In this document: positions 34,991-43,673 of the stretch, one piece after another | Layout of the letters: each line of letters begins with the position of its first letter | How positions within the stretch are numbered: position 1 is the first letter of the stretch | DNA from: SZUA-36 sp963704855 | Lineage (GTDB): Bacteria; Pseudomonadota; Gammaproteobacteria; Xanthomonadales; SZUA-36 | DNA: 64,000 bases | Assembly (NCBI GenBank): GCA_963704855.1 | Contig: CAVPHY010000028.1 | Coordinates: 682,001 to 746,000, forward strand | Direction of reading: 5' to 3' | Notes under the pieces: model-generated | Databases searched by the model: none | What the model saw: the letters and a program-made list of their open reading frames with translations, nothing else | What the model was told of the DNA's origin: nothing | Made by a program: the position numbers and the translations under genes

Positions 34991-35359
34991 TCAGACCTTC
35001 TGAAACGGGCAGGTTTTGATCATCAGTATCGTCAGGCAACCCAGCGCCAGCAGACCCAGTCCCGCGTATACGGGCCAGCCCGGGGGTATAAAGAGCATGA
35101 TTGAGGTGCCACCGACCACGGCCATCATGGTAATGGCCAGTACTTTCACCCGGGGTGAAACGCATTTTTGCCTTTCCCAGTCGCGCAGTACCGGGCCAAA
35201 TAATTCGCTTTGACAAAGCCAGTTATGCATACGTGGTGACGATTTGGCAAAACAGGCAGCAGCGAGTATCACGAACGGGGTGGTTGGCAGCAGTGGCAGG
35301 GCGACACCGATGCCACCCAGCAACAGGAAGAACAGGCCCAGTACGATCCAGAGGTACAA
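34991..35359 (-). CDS. DUF454/YbaN-family inner-membrane protein
   Basis: A 122-residue protein with TMs at the N-terminus (WIVLGLFFLLLGGIGVALPL) and two near the C-terminus. The DUF454 signature is clear: GVALPLLPTTPFVILAAACFAKSSPRMHNWL, then FGPVLRDWE. The only available start is TTG at 35357-35359. It converges with the DUF6524 gene. Confidence 0.88.
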   Translation of the reverse strand: MYLWIVLGLFFLLLGGIGVALPLLPTTPFVILAAACFAKSSPRMHNWLCQSELFGPVLRDWERQKCVSPRVKVLAITMMAVVGGTSIMLFIPPGWPVYAGLGLLALGCLTILMIKTCPFQKV

Positions 35360-35436
35360 ACCGGTCTATCGCTTATTCAATCGTGTGAATCCAGCCGTGG
35401 CTGGGTGGGAAATTCCGCTTCCCAAGTGTTGGTTTC

Positions 35437-35940
35437 TCACTTTTCTTCGAACAGGACTGCAAGCACGGTTTTCGTCTCTGCAATATACGCTTCAATATCT
35501 TCGAACAGGCTGGCAGCCACCTCTACTTCCACCTCTTTGGGTTTATCCGCTGCAAGCCAGAACCGGGTTTTGCCCTTGGCGCTCCCAAGGTCGTGCAACA
35601 GCGCTTCAGTTACCATGTAAACAGGTGCTTCCATGACCCTTCCGCCGGGTGTCATATCGCGGCGTGTGCTGACATATTCCAGGTTGTGTGTCGGGCCCTT
35701 CTTAATCTCGACTCTGGAATCCCCCTCTATCATCGCGAATTCTTTGCGAAAAACTGCGACCATCATTGACCAACCCTGTTGCGTATAGGAGATAACAACC
35801 TGTGAGTCTTTCGGGGTGCGCTTGGTCGAGAAGATACAAGATGTATCTGTGCCGCCAGATTTGACTGTGCAATACTCTGCCGCTGCCGGTGAGCACCAGA
35901 GCAACACCATTACCGATATAAGTGTCCAAAAAGCTTTCAT
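35437..35940 (-). CDS. Hypothetical periplasmic protein
   Basis: A 167-residue protein starting at 35940 with ribosome site GGAAAGAA and signal peptide (MKAFWTLISVMVLLWCSPAAA). Two mature cysteines (EYCTVKSGG, TSCIFST) could form a disulfide. The rest is mixed alpha/beta with RVEIKKGPTHNLEYVSTRRD and a helical C-terminus. The overall plan resembles invasion-associated locus B (IalB)-like proteins, but I cannot confirm it. Confidence 0.7.
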   Translation of the reverse strand: MKAFWTLISVMVLLWCSPAAAEYCTVKSGGTDTSCIFSTKRTPKDSQVVISYTQQGWSMMVAVFRKEFAMIEGDSRVEIKKGPTHNLEYVSTRRDMTPGGRVMEAPVYMVTEALLHDLGSAKGKTRFWLAADKPKEVEVEVAASLFEDIEAYIAETKTVLAVLFEEK

Positions 35941-36078
35941 TTCTTTCCTGTAGTTACCAATTAAAAATACACGACGAAAACGCATCGGGTTGATCACGCA
36001 GCCTGTCGATTGTTCCCTCAGGGAATTTACCCTGATGCCGTAAGTTTGGCAATTCCTTCGCGGCAGTTCACGCGATAC

Positions 36079-37506
36079 CTAGCTACCCGGTATCGTTTCA
36101 TCCTCATTGATACGGGGAGCAATTGCAAAACCGGTAAAGCCGTAAAAAAGGGCAAACAGGAATCCCGTGTAGCACATGATCGCCCAGGGTGCGTAGGCGA
36201 GGGTGGGTACGCCGAGTGTCCCCGCCATGAATACGCCCGCGATGCTCCACGGTACCAGCGGTACGATCACCGTGCCGCTGTCTTCCGTTGTGCGGGACAG
36301 GTTCTTGGCTGCCAGGTTGAACTTTCTGTAGGCGGGCGCAAACAGTTCACCGGGTATCAGGATGGACAAGAACGAACTGCCAGTCATCACGGCAACCGCG
36401 ATACTGGAGGCAACCGTCGATGCAACGATTTTCCCGACCGTATTGGCTACCTTCAGCAAATGCATTAGAAGTACATCGAGCATACCTGCCTTTTGCACGA
36501 TGCCTCCAAAAGCAAAAGCGCAAAATGCAATCAGCGTCACGTGCATCATTGAAACCATACCGCCGCGGGTGAGCAGTTTATCCACCATGACATCGCCGGT
36601 GGCCGCTTCAAAGCCCTTTACCATCGATTTCACCGCGGTGGCCATTTCGAGGTTCTGAATAAAAATGGCCAGCAGCACCGCGACCGCCGCAGATATCAGC
36701 ATGCCGGGTATTACGGGCTTTTTGCGTACCGCGAAATACAGCGTGATCACCAGCGGCAGCAGCAGAAACCAGCTGAATTGAAATCCATTGATCAGGGTGT
36801 TCTGGATGCTTTCCGCACGCTCCATGGTTGCTACTTGATCCTGTCCGGATGACAAGCCCATGAAGAAATACACCACGATACCGAGCAACCAGGCAGGCGC
36901 CGTCGTCCAGAGCATATGCCGGATATGATCAAACAGGTTGCTGCGGGCGGCAACCGGCGCCAGGTTGGTCGTATCTGAAAAAGGTGATAATTTGTCACCG
37001 AAGTAAGCGCCGGCGACGATGGCACCCGCCGCCTGGTCCAGCGGAATATCAAGACCATCAGCGATACCGATAAACGCCACACCAATGGTTCCCACCGTTC
37101 CGTACGAGGTGCCGGTGACCAGCGACACGACACTCGATACCACGCAGGCGGTCAACAGGAAGAACTTCGGCGAAATCAGTTCAAGGCCGTAGTAGATCAG
37201 CATCGGAATGGTTCCGGCAGCGATCCAGGAACCGATCAGGGCGCCCACCACGATAACGATCAGCATGGCCGGCATACCCTTGGCCATGCTCTCGATAATA
37301 CCGCTCTCGATTTCCTTGTAGCTGTAGCCCAGCCTCAGTGCGATGGTTCCGGCGACCGCGGCAGCGGCAATCAGCAGTATCTCCGCATTCAGGTGAAACA
37401 TCCCGTAACCGACACCCAGGAAAAGCGCGATGGCAAATAGCGGTATCAATGACTGGATAAAGGTCGGTTTTATTTTTTCAGAAACTCGCACTTTAGCCTG
37501 GTTCAT
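36079..37506 (-). CDS. nhaC: NhaC-family Na+/H+ antiporter
   Basis: A 475-residue transporter with about 11-12 TM helices. Family signatures: GTSYGTVGTIGVAFIGIADGL, IVAGAYFGDKLSPFSDTTNL (a highly conserved NhaC motif), GMVSMMHVTLIAFCAFAFGG and TEDSGTVIVPLVPWSIAGVF. It exports sodium in exchange for protons, as expected for a marine or saline habitat. It is same-strand with, and downstream of, the M14 peptidase, 39 bases apart. Confidence 0.92.
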   Translation of the reverse strand: MNQAKVRVSEKIKPTFIQSLIPLFAIALFLGVGYGMFHLNAEILLIAAAAVAGTIALRLGYSYKEIESGIIESMAKGMPAMLIVIVVGALIGSWIAAGTIPMLIYYGLELISPKFFLLTACVVSSVVSLVTGTSYGTVGTIGVAFIGIADGLDIPLDQAAGAIVAGAYFGDKLSPFSDTTNLAPVAARSNLFDHIRHMLWTTAPAWLLGIVVYFFMGLSSGQDQVATMERAESIQNTLINGFQFSWFLLLPLVITLYFAVRKKPVIPGMLISAAVAVLLAIFIQNLEMATAVKSMVKGFEAATGDVMVDKLLTRGGMVSMMHVTLIAFCAFAFGGIVQKAGMLDVLLMHLLKVANTVGKIVASTVASSIAVAVMTGSSFLSILIPGELFAPAYRKFNLAAKNLSRTTEDSGTVIVPLVPWSIAGVFMAGTLGVPTLAYAPWAIMCYTGFLFALFYGFTGFAIAPRINEDETIPGS

Positions 37507-37545
37507 AAACTTCCATCATGATTGATCGGGTGGTTGACGATTGGT

Positions 37546-39102
37546 CTAATCAGCCGGTTTTTCCAGTTCCTCTGTATCGAGGTTCTCTATGGATGCCAGG
37601 CGTTTGACGGGGTAGGGCTGACCTTCAACCAGGAAATTGTCAAACCGGTTCTTGGCATCGGAGCGCGTGGCTACAACACCCCAGGTGGACTCAGGCTCCA
37701 GTAAAAGCGGAATCAGGTTTGATGCGGCACCTACTACCGGCACGATAATCGCGCCAGCCTGAAGGGTTTCATCCTGAACCGTTTTCTCAACATCGACCAG
37801 GTAGGTGTGCTTCTCTTCATCGATCGCATCGCTTACGTGTTTGACAAGGTAGGTTTCGGTTTCTGCCTGCTGGTCGTTCAGAAGCGCCCGCACCGGAATA
37901 CGGTGCCTTCCCAGAAGCTCAAGCAGTTCGGTTTGAGAAGCTGCGAAATAATAGGCAGCCGGTTTGCTGACGCTCTTTTTAACCCTGACCCAGGGTTTGA
38001 AGTGTTCAAGTTCCCTGGTCGTGTGTGTCCAGCTATTCAGATCGAACACCGGGAAAGCCAGCGTGGGTTTGTCCGGGTCCGGAATATAATCCATCTGGAT
38101 AAGGCTTTGGTTCATATCCGCCATTCCCGAACGCGCCCGGGACACGATGGACAGCATCTCCGCGGAATGCCGGTCTGTTGTTTTGAGGAAATTGATTATC
38201 GCCGAGACCTGGCCCTGTACGCGTCTTTCAAGCTCATTGGTCAGGTTTCCATAACGCTTGCCTTCGAAGATGAACGACAGGGTGTTATAGATCCCCATGC
38301 TTTGCCTGCCGTCATTGATCGAAGTGGTGCTGTAACGTACGACACCCTCCTCGAAGGGATCGCCAACGATGTAGCGGTGAAAACGGAAACCATCCTGTTC
38401 GATGCCTTCGCCGGTTTCGGGTATGAAAATGTTCCGGCTAAAACTCATAATTTCCGGGTCAATATTCAAATTGGTCACACCACCGAGCATTTCATCGGCA
38501 TCTTTTATATATCCGGCCTTGATCCAGCTTTCCAGCACCGCGTTGTACTCATGCACATCGACGGTCACTTCCGGCATCCAGTCCAAAAACAGCTGGTGAA
38601 CCGCGTTTGATTCCGGTTCGCTGAGAATAACGTGGTTCCGGTTCAGGTCCGTGTCGTTGGCATTGCGGCGATCGCCGGCATCGGAACCGTCGGGGTTGAC
38701 CTGCGGTACCAGGATCAGGTCGAGGTGCTTCAATAAACCGGCGTCTTCATTCAGCAGTCTGCGTGCCACGATCATAGCCGCCTCTTTACTGGATGGTTCA
38801 TTGCCATGCTGTTGGCATATGATCATGACCACCGGCTTTTTGTCACGTTGGCTGGCAAAAACCTTATCATCGGAAAAAAACAGGGCAGGGATGGATTTGC
38901 CAGACACTGAAGTTCCGATGTTATTCATTTTCACTTTTGCGGACGATTCGACCAGTGGCTTCAAATAGCCCATCATCTGGTCATGCGGGGTTAATGTGGT
39001 CCAGCCTGATTTTTCCAGTGGGGTGCGTGTGTCAGCAGCCTGAACCTGCGAACAGATAAAAAGCGAAAAAACTAATAAAAACAGCCCTTTAATCATATTC
39101 AT
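37546..39102 (-). CDS. Exported M14-family zinc carboxypeptidase
   Basis: A 518-residue exported enzyme (signal peptide to QVQA, residue ~22). Zinc ligands H99 and E102 lie in IICQQHGNEPSSKEA. The third is in VTVDVHEYN, with substrate-binding VPQVNPDGSDAGDRR and DLNRNH. It has a C-terminal extension of about 200 residues beyond the M14 core. It likely trims C-terminal residues from peptides in the periplasm or outside, and sits next to nhaC. Confidence 0.9.
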   Translation of the reverse strand: MNMIKGLFLLVFSLFICSQVQAADTRTPLEKSGWTTLTPHDQMMGYLKPLVESSAKVKMNNIGTSVSGKSIPALFFSDDKVFASQRDKKPVVMIICQQHGNEPSSKEAAMIVARRLLNEDAGLLKHLDLILVPQVNPDGSDAGDRRNANDTDLNRNHVILSEPESNAVHQLFLDWMPEVTVDVHEYNAVLESWIKAGYIKDADEMLGGVTNLNIDPEIMSFSRNIFIPETGEGIEQDGFRFHRYIVGDPFEEGVVRYSTTSINDGRQSMGIYNTLSFIFEGKRYGNLTNELERRVQGQVSAIINFLKTTDRHSAEMLSIVSRARSGMADMNQSLIQMDYIPDPDKPTLAFPVFDLNSWTHTTRELEHFKPWVRVKKSVSKPAAYYFAASQTELLELLGRHRIPVRALLNDQQAETETYLVKHVSDAIDEEKHTYLVDVEKTVQDETLQAGAIIVPVVGAASNLIPLLLEPESTWGVVATRSDAKNRFDNFLVEGQPYPVKRLASIENLDTEELEKPAD

Positions 39103-39284
39103 ATTCCATCGTTCAATGGTTGATTTTGGCCGTGAAGGATATCAGAGTTTTAAACGGATTAGTGAAGGCGGGCAATGGTTTTTGAAATTCTCTTTTCCAT
39201 TCAAGGTGTTCGGTGTTAATGTTCGTCCCGGGGGTAGAAAAACGTTTTATCCAATAACAAGACTTGGACAAATAGGGGAAGATT

Positions 39285-39923
39285 ATGTCTGATGAAGCTT
39301 TCAATCGGCAGCGCCGAAGCCTGAATATCCTGTCAAGTGCGTTAATTTTTTATTTCATAACCGGTGCTGAATTTATCAGGGGTGCTAGTTTCCTTGGGCT
39401 GAGCATTACGCATGAAGTGGTCGCATATACATTGGTCTGGGTTGCATTTGCCTATTTGTGGTGGCGGTTCTACCTGTTCGGCGAAGCGAGTCAGCAACGT
39501 TGGAAACTGGATTTCCACTACAAACTAAGCAAGAGCAGGAGATTTCGCAGCCTTTACCAGCAACCCGAAAGTGACAGTCAAAACCAACTCATGGTATGGG
39601 CTCCGAATTTGCACGGTGAGGGGTTCAGGCGTTACCTGTCCTGGGAAAAGGCATACCTGATCGGGATCGGCGCAGAGGATGGTCAAATCCAGTTTGCCGA
39701 TCCGTCAACTTTCAGTGAATCCATCAATCCATTGACACAAAAATGGAATGTTGGACCGGAAACCGTCATCCCCCTTAAATGGCGACAGTATTTTCTACCG
39801 GCGCTCAAGGCCACGATATCGTCAATCACAAGTAGAAACGGCACCGATTGGGTATTGCCCAACCTGCTGGCCTGCTTCGCTTTGGTCTGCGGGATATCAT
39901 CCCTGATCATGAAAGTAAGTTGA
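39285..39923 (+). CDS. Hypothetical membrane protein (first gene of envelope cluster)
   Basis: A 212-residue protein with ribosome site GGGGAAG. Two N-terminal TMs (LNILSSALIFYFITGAEF, VVAYTLVWVAFAYLWWRFYLF), a soluble middle of ~130 residues, and a C-terminal TM (VLPNLLACFALVCGISSLIM). The family is not recognised. It is 45 bases upstream of the transglutaminase-like gene and probably co-transcribed. Confidence 0.7.
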   Translation: MSDEAFNRQRRSLNILSSALIFYFITGAEFIRGASFLGLSITHEVVAYTLVWVAFAYLWWRFYLFGEASQQRWKLDFHYKLSKSRRFRSLYQQPESDSQNQLMVWAPNLHGEGFRRYLSWEKAYLIGIGAEDGQIQFADPSTFSESINPLTQKWNVGPETVIPLKWRQYFLPALKATISSITSRNGTDWVLPNLLACFALVCGISSLIMKVS

Positions 39924-39968
39924 TTGCCCGAAACGTGTTCAAAGGCTGAAGATTTTGGAGATTTAGAC

Positions 39969-42311
39969 ATGCTTATGATGCGGTGCGTATCGATTGTTCT
40001 CTGCTTTTTACTCGTGTTTCCTGCATCGTTCTGGTCCAGCGTGGCCCAGGCAGCCATTTCCGAAGATGCCAACCGCGTACTGGGCGAAAAACTCGCTCGC
40101 ACGGAGGGACTCGCAAGTGAACTGCGCCAGGCGATTAACCGGTCTGTTTACGACCCCGGTGCGCTTCTGGATGACCTGGAGTTTGACCACGAAAACATCA
40201 TACGCTTTGTGCGTGAGGGAATTGCGTTTGAGCAATACCCGGGTCTGCTGCGAGGACCGCAGGGAACGCTCATGAGCCAGGCTGGAAATAGCCTGGACCA
40301 GGCGGTGTTGCTGGCCAAGTTATTGCGGGATGCCGGTTTCGAGGCCCGTGTTGCCCAGGGAACGCTTGATGAACAAGGTGCACGGACCTTACTCCGGCAG
40401 ATGAAACTGGCCCGACCGGCTGCCATGGACCTGGGCGACGTCGCCCGGGGTATCCAGGTCATTAAAAAGTACGGTTTGATGACATCACTTGATCAGGCGC
40501 AGACCCAACAGGTGGAACTGGCGTTGGAGCGGCCGCCTGCCATTGGTCAGATGAGTGAATTCGAGGCATTCAAGTCCACCACCGCGCATCTACAGGACTC
40601 ATTCAATGCGCTCGGAGGAAAACCTGGTGCTGAATTGGACGCGCAGTTGCTGAATGAGGCGAAGGACTATTACTGGGTGGAAGCAAAGGTAGGCGCTACG
40701 GATTCGTGGCGGGATATCCACCCCGGCTTGCCCGATGATGTAAGCGTCAAGCCGCAGAAACTCGCTACGATTTCCGAGGCCGTGCCGGTTGAACTGCAGC
40801 ACCGGGTTCGCCTGCAGATGTCGATCGAACGATTGGCTGGCGGGGAAAGCACAACCATTCCGGTAATGGACGCCTGGGAGCGACCTGTCGCGAACCTTGT
40901 TGGAGTGCCTGTACTGTTCACGGTTCTGCCCGATTCCGCCCTGGACCCGGCAAACGCTGCGTTGTCACCTGACGAGATCATCGCAAAAGCCAGTTACTTC
41001 GTTCCCATGTTGTTCAATGGCCCGGCGCCCGGCGCGCAATATTTCGATCTTGCAGCAAATAAAATTGATCCGATGGTCGCGGGTCAACCCGCAGCGGGCG
41101 TATTCAAAAAGGTGGGGCAGGCATTCGGCGGCGCAGCGGGAGCCATTGGCGGCGAATCCAGCGTACCGCGATTGGGCAAAGTGTGGATCGATATAACGCT
41201 AATCGCGCCCGGTGGCGGGGAGACAAAGTACCGTCGGACGCTCACGGGTGCTGCCGCATCCCCCGAAACAGCTGAGCCCCGCGAGGTTGACATGGCGTCA
41301 TTCCTGCCGCTGCTGCGTGTCAATACACTGGTGGTTGCAGCTGGGCGGACACCCCGCGGGATGGCATTCGATAATCAGTTGGTTCAATGGCAACAAACTC
41401 TGCCCGGTATCAAGGCCCTGGTATGGGGGCTGGAGGACAACCCTAACCTGTCAAAGACCGACAAGGCGTCGCTTGGGGAGGTTCCCGGACACTGGCTTGG
41501 CCACCTTGCCATGTTGTCCCGCTTCGATTTGGTTGAGGACTGGTCCGTCCGGCACAGGTTGTATCGCCATGAGCCACTACTGGCCATTCACACGGTAGGC
41601 GTCAACACCAACCAGGGAAGCATGGCCCGTGTAGACATCGTGCACAACGCGCGGCGTGCATTCGACATTAGCGGCGCCGAGCCACGTTTTGAAGCCCGCG
41701 CTCAGATCGCAGGCGGTGTATGGGAGACCCTGGCGGAAGGTTCGATGCTCCAGCCGGGCGATCGTAAAGGCGCCATGCGGGTTTTGCAGGCAGCGAGCCA
41801 ACAGAAAATTCCCCTGCGCACGATCAAACCCGGTGACACGATAGGCGACTTGCCTGTCGGTGGTGAGGCACGGCTGCATCTCCAGGCAGACCTGGTGCGA
41901 GGATATGCAGTCCTTATCCCCGAGGCGCAGCCAGAGGGCTACCAACAAACTGCATGGTGGCGCATAGACCCGGTGACCGGCGAGACCCTTGGAATGCTTG
42001 ACGATGGGCGGGGTGTGGAGTACACCGAATATATGGCTCAAGCCGCGGGTATAGCGGGTCTTGGATTTTTACACTACTCCTTGTATGGCTGCTTCAGCCA
42101 GGCCTACGGCAACAAGGGTTCGAATGTGGATTTTGAGCTCATGTGTTGTGTCCTGTTCAACTACGGTTCCATGATGTTTATGACGATCTTTAGCGCATTG
42201 ATTGGGCTTAAACTGGCCGATTTCACTACAGATATGGTGGGGCTCGCTGTGGATGTGGTTGATTTAGGAGCTGGTTTTGACGGGATGTTTTGCAAAGCGA
42301 TCCTCAATTGA
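39969..42311 (+). CDS. Transglutaminase-like exported/membrane protein
   Basis: A 780-residue protein starting at ATG 39969, chosen because GGAG (39957-39960) is 8 bases before it and a signal peptide begins there (MMRCVSIVLCFLLVFPASFW). Residues ~75-140 (IRFVREGIAFEQYPGLLRG, SQAGNSLDQAVLLAKLLRDAGFEARVAQG) match the core helix of transglutaminase-like cysteine-protease folds, but a Ser (N-S-L-D) stands where the catalytic Cys is usual. A long beta-rich region follows. The C-terminus has hydrophobic segments (GIAGLGFLHYSLYGCF, LFNYGSMMFMTIFSALIGLKL). It may be a non-catalytic scaffold. Confidence 0.65.
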   Translation: MLMMRCVSIVLCFLLVFPASFWSSVAQAAISEDANRVLGEKLARTEGLASELRQAINRSVYDPGALLDDLEFDHENIIRFVREGIAFEQYPGLLRGPQGTLMSQAGNSLDQAVLLAKLLRDAGFEARVAQGTLDEQGARTLLRQMKLARPAAMDLGDVARGIQVIKKYGLMTSLDQAQTQQVELALERPPAIGQMSEFEAFKSTTAHLQDSFNALGGKPGAELDAQLLNEAKDYYWVEAKVGATDSWRDIHPGLPDDVSVKPQKLATISEAVPVELQHRVRLQMSIERLAGGESTTIPVMDAWERPVANLVGVPVLFTVLPDSALDPANAALSPDEIIAKASYFVPMLFNGPAPGAQYFDLAANKIDPMVAGQPAAGVFKKVGQAFGGAAGAIGGESSVPRLGKVWIDITLIAPGGGETKYRRTLTGAAASPETAEPREVDMASFLPLLRVNTLVVAAGRTPRGMAFDNQLVQWQQTLPGIKALVWGLEDNPNLSKTDKASLGEVPGHWLGHLAMLSRFDLVEDWSVRHRLYRHEPLLAIHTVGVNTNQGSMARVDIVHNARRAFDISGAEPRFEARAQIAGGVWETLAEGSMLQPGDRKGAMRVLQAASQQKIPLRTIKPGDTIGDLPVGGEARLHLQADLVRGYAVLIPEAQPEGYQQTAWWRIDPVTGETLGMLDDGRGVEYTEYMAQAAGIAGLGFLHYSLYGCFSQAYGNKGSNVDFELMCCVLFNYGSMMFMTIFSALIGLKLADFTTDMVGLAVDVVDLGAGFDGMFCKAILN

Positions 42312-42478
42312 ATGTATGAAAGAAATGGTGAGTCCGGTTTAAAAGACCCGACGTACGCTGTTGCTGCTCTTCGTGATCATATGGCGCTTCGAAATTCCGT
42401 TCTCATAGGAATCCGCTGTTTCTCGTCTATACTTAAAGTTGCCCTGCGAACATGCGGCACAACGATGGGAGTCTTCAC

Positions 42479-43558
42479 ATGCAATTCGATTACACAAAAA
42501 CACTATCTCTGATCAAGGGTGGTCTGCTGGACCACGAAAACACCTGGAAGACTTACCTGGAGGATTGTCCTGATTGGAAGCAGACGGCGCTGGTGCTCAC
42601 CGGTCCGTTATTCATATTAAATATCCTGCTCTCGCTGATTTTCTCAAAGCTCGTCGGCGGCTACACCATGTACGGATACCAGGGAAACTGGTTCATGGCC
42701 CTGCTTACCGGCCTGGTCATGGGCGTTCTTGGTTTTGCGATCGTCGTTTTGATATTTAATTTCCTGGCGGGGGTATTTAAGGGTACACCCAATTTTTCAC
42801 GTGCCTTTGCTGCCGTGTCGCTGGCAGTCATCCCGGCATGGGTGGCCGGGGCCGTGTCCGGTTTAATCCCTTACCTGGGTTTTTTGATCGCGCTGGCCGG
42901 CGGCATACTCTCATTGGTTTTTCTGTACCGCATCATGCCACAGGCGCTGAATGTGCCCGATGACAAACGTGTGACGCATTATGTAGTGTCAATTATCGCC
43001 GTAATTGTTTGCAATATGGTCATCGGTCTCACGTTTGGTCTGAGTAACAGCGGCGGTCAATACCGGAGTAGCGACTATTCCTCGTCAGGCAGAGCTGAGC
43101 GCAAAAGCGCAAGTTCAGGTGTGTTCGGCGAGGCCGCAAGGCAGGCCGAGTTAATCAGTGCCGCAAGCTCCGACGAGTATGAGCCGCCATCCGACGGCGA
43201 ACTCGATGAGGACCAGGTCGAGGACTATGCTTCGGTTTTACGTAAGACCCGTGCCATGCATGCCGATTACGCCAAAAAAATGGAGAAACTGGCCGCGGAA
43301 ATGAAGGCAAAGGAAGAAGCTGGCGAAAGCCCCTCGATGGCGGATCTTGGCAAGATGTACAGCGGCGCCGGTGGCCTGGTGGTTGCCAATAATGCCGAGA
43401 TGGAGGTGGTTAAATCAGGCGGTGGCAACTGGGCCGAGCACGAGTGGGTCAAACAGCAGCTTCGCATTGCCCAGATACAACAGGGTGAAGGCTCTGACGC
43501 AATTGCCCACAATTACAAACTGTACAAAAAGTACGAAGAAAAATTGAACGAGGAATAA
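42479..43558 (+). CDS. Yip1-domain membrane protein with charged cytoplasmic tail
   Basis: A 359-residue protein starting at ATG 42479 (GGGAG at 42467-42471). Residues 1-190 form a Yip1-like domain with five TMs (TALVLTGPLFILNILLSLIF, ALLTGLVMGVLGFAIVVLIF, VSLAVIPAWVAGAVSGLIPY, FLIALAGGILSLVFLY, YVVSIIAVIVCNMVIGLTF). The remaining ~170 residues are soluble and acidic, with a coiled-coil-like stretch (KTRAMHADYAKKMEKLAAEM). Bacterial Yip1 proteins have no settled function. It is third in the cluster. Confidence 0.75.
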   Translation: MQFDYTKTLSLIKGGLLDHENTWKTYLEDCPDWKQTALVLTGPLFILNILLSLIFSKLVGGYTMYGYQGNWFMALLTGLVMGVLGFAIVVLIFNFLAGVFKGTPNFSRAFAAVSLAVIPAWVAGAVSGLIPYLGFLIALAGGILSLVFLYRIMPQALNVPDDKRVTHYVVSIIAVIVCNMVIGLTFGLSNSGGQYRSSDYSSSGRAERKSASSGVFGEAARQAELISAASSDEYEPPSDGELDEDQVEDYASVLRKTRAMHADYAKKMEKLAAEMKAKEEAGESPSMADLGKMYSGAGGLVVANNAEMEVVKSGGGNWAEHEWVKQQLRIAQIQQGEGSDAIAHNYKLYKKYEEKLNEE

Positions 43559-43673
43559 CCGCTGCAATTTAATTTACCGCGTCAATGATCCGATCGCTCT
43601 TACCCGTAATTTCAGTTCGCGCACCATGGTCTGGTTCGAACCCGGGCAGCAGCGCAGCACAGGAATATCTGTA

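Noticed and set aside
37807..38610. 267-codon + strand frame
   Set aside because: It is antisense to the M14 carboxypeptidase, which has a signal peptide and zinc motif.
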